A stretch of DNA of 9,310 bases from RGIG4103 sp045644605. Lineage in GTDB: Bacteria > Bacillota > Clostridia > RUG12999. The notes under the pieces are model-generated. The model did not search any database. It had not been told where the DNA came from and saw only the letters and a list, made by a program, of their open reading frames with translations. A program made the position numbers and the translations under genes. Of this stretch, positions 6,931 through 9,310 are shown in pieces. The DNA is taken from the NCBI GenBank assembly GCA_045644605.1, contig JAZRHB010000065.1:1-9310 (forward strand). The letters are read 5' to 3'. Position 1 is the first letter of the stretch. Each line of letters starts with the position of its first letter.

Positions 6931-6952
6931 CGCTTTTTTGTATGAATTATGA
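6881..6952 (+). CDS. Possible 23-residue leader peptide coupled to hydE
   Basis: This short frame begins MKFFYAIFVHLFF and ends with LYEL at a TGA (6950-6952) that overlaps the hydE ATG as ATGA. AAGG (6871-6874) lies 6 nt before its ATG and could serve as ribosome site, whereas hydE itself has no ribosome site at normal distance (the nearest purine-rich run, AAGGTG at 6925-6930, is 18 nt away). The peptide is hydrophobic and aromatic-rich (six Phe, two Tyr). The terminator hairpin lies entirely inside it, so translating ribosomes would disrupt the terminator and could deliver ribosomes to hydE. No homolog is known to me. The Phe codons partly reflect T-rich terminator sequence, so this may be chance. 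Confidence 0.3.
   Translation: MKFFYAIFVHLFFGERCAFLYEL
6905..6939 (+). terminator. Intrinsic terminator/attenuator just before hydE
   Basis: Bases 6905-6916 (GTGCATCTTTTC) pair with 6922-6933 (GGAAAGGTGCGC) over 12 pairs, three of them G-T(U) wobbles, around the 5-base loop TTCGG. Six Ts (6934-6939) follow directly. This is a standard rho-independent terminator. It ends 9 nt before the hydE start, leaving no space for a separate hydE promoter downstream of it. Transcripts for hydE and hydG must therefore read through, implying partial or regulated termination. Confidence 0.72.
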
Positions 6953-7986
6953 ATGATTTAAAAAAACTTACCCTTGCCCTTTATAACGGGCGGACACTAA
7001 CCGAAACAGAATTTCGGAATTTAATAGAAAACCCCGACCTTGCACCCTATGCGGCGGAAAAAGCGGTTGAAATAAGGCAAAAGCACTACGGCAATTCCGT
7101 ATATATCCGTGGGCTTATTGAAATAAGCAACTACTGCAAAAACGATTGCCTTTACTGCGGAATAAGAAAAAGAAACCGCACGTGTGAAAGATACCGCCTT
7201 TCTAAAGACGAAATACTTTCGTGTTGTGATGAGGGTTATCCCCTCGGTTTCCGTACGTTTGTACTTCAGGGCGGCGAGGATATGTATTATACGGATGACG
7301 CCCTCTGCGACATTATCCGCAGTATAAAAGAAAGATATCCCGACTGCGCCGTTACGCTTTCACTAGGAGAGCGGTCCTTTGAAAGCTATAAACGCCTTAA
7401 GGATGCAGGCGCAGACAGATATTTGCTTCGCCACGAAACCGCAGATAAAACGCATTATGAGAAGCTTCATCCGCAGAATCTGTCGTTTGAAAATCGAATG
7501 GAATGTCTTAAAAATTTAAGGAAACTCGGGTTTCAGGTGGGATGCGGATTTATGGTAGGCTCACCATATCAGACTTCGGCGGAAATTGCAAAGGATTTGG
7601 TGTTTTTGCAGGAATTTCGCCCCGAAATGTGCGGTATCGGTCCGTTTATTCCGCATAGTGCAACTCCGTTTAAAGATTATTCGGCAGGCTCACTTGAACT
7701 GACGTGCTACCTGTTATCACTTGTTCGGCTTATTCTCCCCACCGCACTTCTTCCGTCAACAACGGCGCTCGGAAGTATACATCCGAAAGGACGGGAAATG
7801 GGGATACTTGCAGGAGCAAATGTTGTTATGCCGAACCTCTCCCCTTTTGACAATAGGGAAAAATATATGCTTTATAATAACAAACTGTCGTCGGGCAGTG
7901 AATCGGCGCAGAATTTAATTGAGCTTAAAGAAAAAATGAACTCCATCGGTTATGAAATAGTGGTATGCCGAGGAGATGCTATATAG
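6949..7986 (+). CDS. hydE: [FeFe]-hydrogenase H-cluster radical SAM maturase HydE
   Basis: This 345-residue radical-SAM enzyme is needed to assemble the di-iron subcluster of [FeFe]-hydrogenase. Current understanding is that it acts on the Fe(CO)2(CN)-cysteine synthon made by HydG. The [4Fe-4S] motif CX3CX2C is at C63, C67 and C70, in SNYCKNDCLYCGIRKRN. Other HydE features are QGGED (107-111, SAM-amino contact), LLRHETA (159-165), MVGSPYQT (202-209), GPFIPHSATPF (231-241) and TTALGSIHPKGREMGILAGA (271-290). Full length is normal. The C-terminal CX7CX2C motif that holds a second cluster in some homologs is absent; the corresponding region has no cysteines. An in-frame TGA lies at 6943-6945, so the ATG at 6949 is the first usable ATG. 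Ribosome-site spacing is poor, suggesting coupled translation. hydG follows after 15 bp. Confidence 0.95.
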   Translation: MNDLKKLTLALYNGRTLTETEFRNLIENPDLAPYAAEKAVEIRQKHYGNSVYIRGLIEISNYCKNDCLYCGIRKRNRTCERYRLSKDEILSCCDEGYPLGFRTFVLQGGEDMYYTDDALCDIIRSIKERYPDCAVTLSLGERSFESYKRLKDAGADRYLLRHETADKTHYEKLHPQNLSFENRMECLKNLRKLGFQVGCGFMVGSPYQTSAEIAKDLVFLQEFRPEMCGIGPFIPHSATPFKDYSAGSLELTCYLLSLVRLILPTALLPSTTALGSIHPKGREMGILAGANVVMPNLSPFDNREKYMLYNNKLSSGSESAQNLIELKEKMNSIGYEIVVCRGDAI

Positions 7987-8001
7987 AAAGGACGAAACTT
8001 T

Positions 8002-9310
8002 ATGGCAATTTACAATCCAAAATCATCAGTGGCTGAAGAATTTATCAATAACGAAGAAATTCTTGAAACTTTAGCTTACGCCGAAGAAAACAAAAATAAT
8101 ATAGAGCTTATTGATGCTCTTCTTGAAAAAGCAAGACCAAAAAAGGTAGGAAATGAAGTAAGGTGCAGCGGTCTTACCCACCGTGAAGCATCTGTTCTTC
8201 TTGCGTGCGAAATCCCCGAAAAAATAGAAGAAATATATAAAATTGCAGAGGAAATCAAGCTTGCCTTTTACGGTAACCGCATAGTAATGTTTGCGCCGCT
8301 TTACCTTTCCAACTACTGCGTAAACGGATGCGTATACTGTCCGTATCATTACTGCAACAAGCATATTGCACGTAAAAAGCTTTCTCAGGAGGAAATTGAA
8401 AAAGAGGTTATTGCACTTCAGGATATGGGCCATAAACGTCTTGCAATTGAAGCAGGTGAAGACCCGCAGAACAACCCGATTGAATATATTCTTGAATCAA
8501 TTAAAACAATTTACGGAATTCATCATAAAAACGGTGCAATCCGTCGTGTAAATGTAAATATTGCGGCAACCACAGTTGAAAACTACCGCAAACTGAAAGA
8601 AGCGGAAATAGGCACATATATTCTTTTCCAGGAAACATATCATAAGGAAAGCTATCTTGAACTTCACCCTACAGGACCGAAACACAATTACGAATACCAT
8701 ACCGAAGCTATGGACCGCGCTATGGAAGGCGGTATTGACGATGTCGGTCTTGGTGTTCTTTTCGGACTTGAGCTTTACAAATATGAGTTTGCGGGACTTC
8801 TTATGCACGCCGAACATCTTGAAGCAAAATTCGGTGTAGGTCCGCACACAATAAGCGTACCACGTCTTAAACGTGCCGATGATATTGACCCTGATCAGTT
8901 TGACAATGGTATTGATGACGATACATTCCTTAAAATTATTGCCTGCATCCGTCTTGCCGTTCCGTATACAGGAATGATTATTTCCACCCGTGAATCGCAG
9001 GAGGTACGCGCGAAAGCACTTCGGGTGGGTATTTCGCAGATAAGCGGCGCATCACGTACATCCGTTGGCGGATATACGGAAGAAGAGCGTCCGCACGATT
9101 CCGAGCAGTTTGACGTATCTGACCAGCGCACTCTTGATGAGGTTGTAAAATGGCTTATGGAAATGAACCATCTTCCGTCGTTCTGTACAGCTTGCTACTG
9201 CGAAGGCAGAACAGGTGACAGATTTATGAGTCTTTGCAAATCAGGACAGATACTTAACTGTTGCCACCCGAACGCACTTATGACGCTTACCGAATTCCTT
9301 ATGGATTACG
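8002..9310 (+). CDS. hydG: [FeFe]-hydrogenase H-cluster radical SAM maturase HydG (3' end cut by window)
   Basis: The frame is open from the ATG at 8002 to the window edge (436 complete codons). Typical HydG is about 470 residues, so roughly the last 35 are missing. HydG is a tyrosine lyase: it splits tyrosine to p-cresol and dehydroglycine, which yields the CO and CN ligands carried on an iron-cysteine synthon. The SAM-cluster motif CX3CX2C is at C106, C110 and C113 (NYCVNGCVYCPYHYCNKH). EAGEDPQNNPIEYILESIKTIY (150-171) is diagnostic of the family. The auxiliary-cluster motif CX2CX22C is at C395, C398 and C421 (FCTACYCEGRTGD ... NCCHPNAL), so both clusters should form. AAAGGA (7987-7992) lies 9 nt before the start. 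Its job pairs directly with upstream hydE; hydF is expected nearby but is not seen. Confidence 0.96.
   Translation, partial: MAIYNPKSSVAEEFINNEEILETLAYAEENKNNIELIDALLEKARPKKVGNEVRCSGLTHREASVLLACEIPEKIEEIYKIAEEIKLAFYGNRIVMFAPLYLSNYCVNGCVYCPYHYCNKHIARKKLSQEEIEKEVIALQDMGHKRLAIEAGEDPQNNPIEYILESIKTIYGIHHKNGAIRRVNVNIAATTVENYRKLKEAEIGTYILFQETYHKESYLELHPTGPKHNYEYHTEAMDRAMEGGIDDVGLGVLFGLELYKYEFAGLLMHAEHLEAKFGVGPHTISVPRLKRADDIDPDQFDNGIDDDTFLKIIACIRLAVPYTGMIISTRESQEVRAKALRVGISQISGASRTSVGGYTEEERPHDSEQFDVSDQRTLDEVVKWLMEMNHLPSFCTACYCEGRTGDRFMSLCKSGQILNCCHPNALMTLTEFLMDY

Noticed and set aside
6832..6948. Known riboswitch classes (TPP, SAM, cobalamin, fluoride, c-di-GMP) or a T-box in the hydE leader.
   Set aside because: No class-defining consensus was recognised (for example no TPP CUGAUGA-like core pair and no T-box AGGGTGGNACCGCG), and the leader is too short for a T-box or cobalamin element. 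A covariance search would be decisive.
8071..8847. Antisense open frames of about 60-120 codons opposite hydG.
   Set aside because: They lie entirely opposite a strongly supported gene, have Phe/Tyr/Cys-rich composition typical of reverse-complement shadows, and show no ribosome site or family motif.
1..9310. CRISPR arrays, tRNA or rRNA genes, insertion sequences, prophage or attachment sites.
   Set aside because: No regularly spaced repeats, transposase or integrase motifs, tRNA cloverleaf signals or terminal inverted repeats were seen. Apart from the hydE leader and the short promoter gap, the window is coding.

Overview
The window looks like chromosomal DNA of a fermentative, anaerobic low-GC Gram-positive (Clostridia-type, perhaps an uncultured gut Oscillospirales or related lineage). 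The grounds are AT-rich coding sequence with GGAGG-type ribosome sites, the Firmicute gene order rsgA-rpe-thiN, a YfmF/YfmH (B. subtilis YmfF/YmfH) M16 peptidase pair, and genes that mature [FeFe]-hydrogenase. The taxon is inferred from gene content, not from a marker gene. All recognisable genes are on the + strand, and coding density is close to complete.

Left block (1-6533): one very compact run of eight genes. It starts with the last 19 codons of a probable rsgA (ribosome-assembly GTPase). Then come rpe (ribulose-phosphate 3-epimerase), thiN (thiamine pyrophosphokinase), a membrane-anchored DUF5711-type beta-propeller protein, a CvpA-family membrane protein, a YesL/DUF624-type membrane protein with a very acidic tail, and two M16 peptidase-family proteins. 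The first M16 protein lacks the zinc motif (YfmF type) and the second has it (YfmH type). Neighbouring genes overlap by 1-14 bp or are 2-15 bp apart. I see no convincing promoter or terminator inside the block, so it probably behaves as one translationally coupled operon that begins upstream of the window.

Right block (6530-9310): a near-consensus extended -10 promoter overlaps the stop codon of the M16 gene. It drives a small TM1266-type ACT-like protein ('iron-only hydrogenase system regulator'), then hydE, then hydG, which runs off the window's right edge. HydE and HydG are the two radical-SAM enzymes that build the di-iron subcluster of the [FeFe]-hydrogenase H-cluster. HydG cleaves tyrosine to give the CO and CN ligands, and HydE acts on the iron-cysteine synthon HydG makes. 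hydF and the hydrogenase itself are not in the window.

The most interesting part is the 117-bp gap between the TM1266-type gene and hydE. It contains a good intrinsic terminator ending 9 bases before the hydE start. Upstream segments can pair with both arms of that terminator in an alternative three-way-junction fold. A 23-codon reading frame runs straight through the terminator and overlaps the hydE start as ATGA. Together these suggest a conditional attenuator, either riboswitch-like or leader-peptide-like, that sets hydE-hydG expression separately from the regulator gene. I do not recognise it as a known riboswitch class. This is inference from hand-drawn pairing and needs comparative support.
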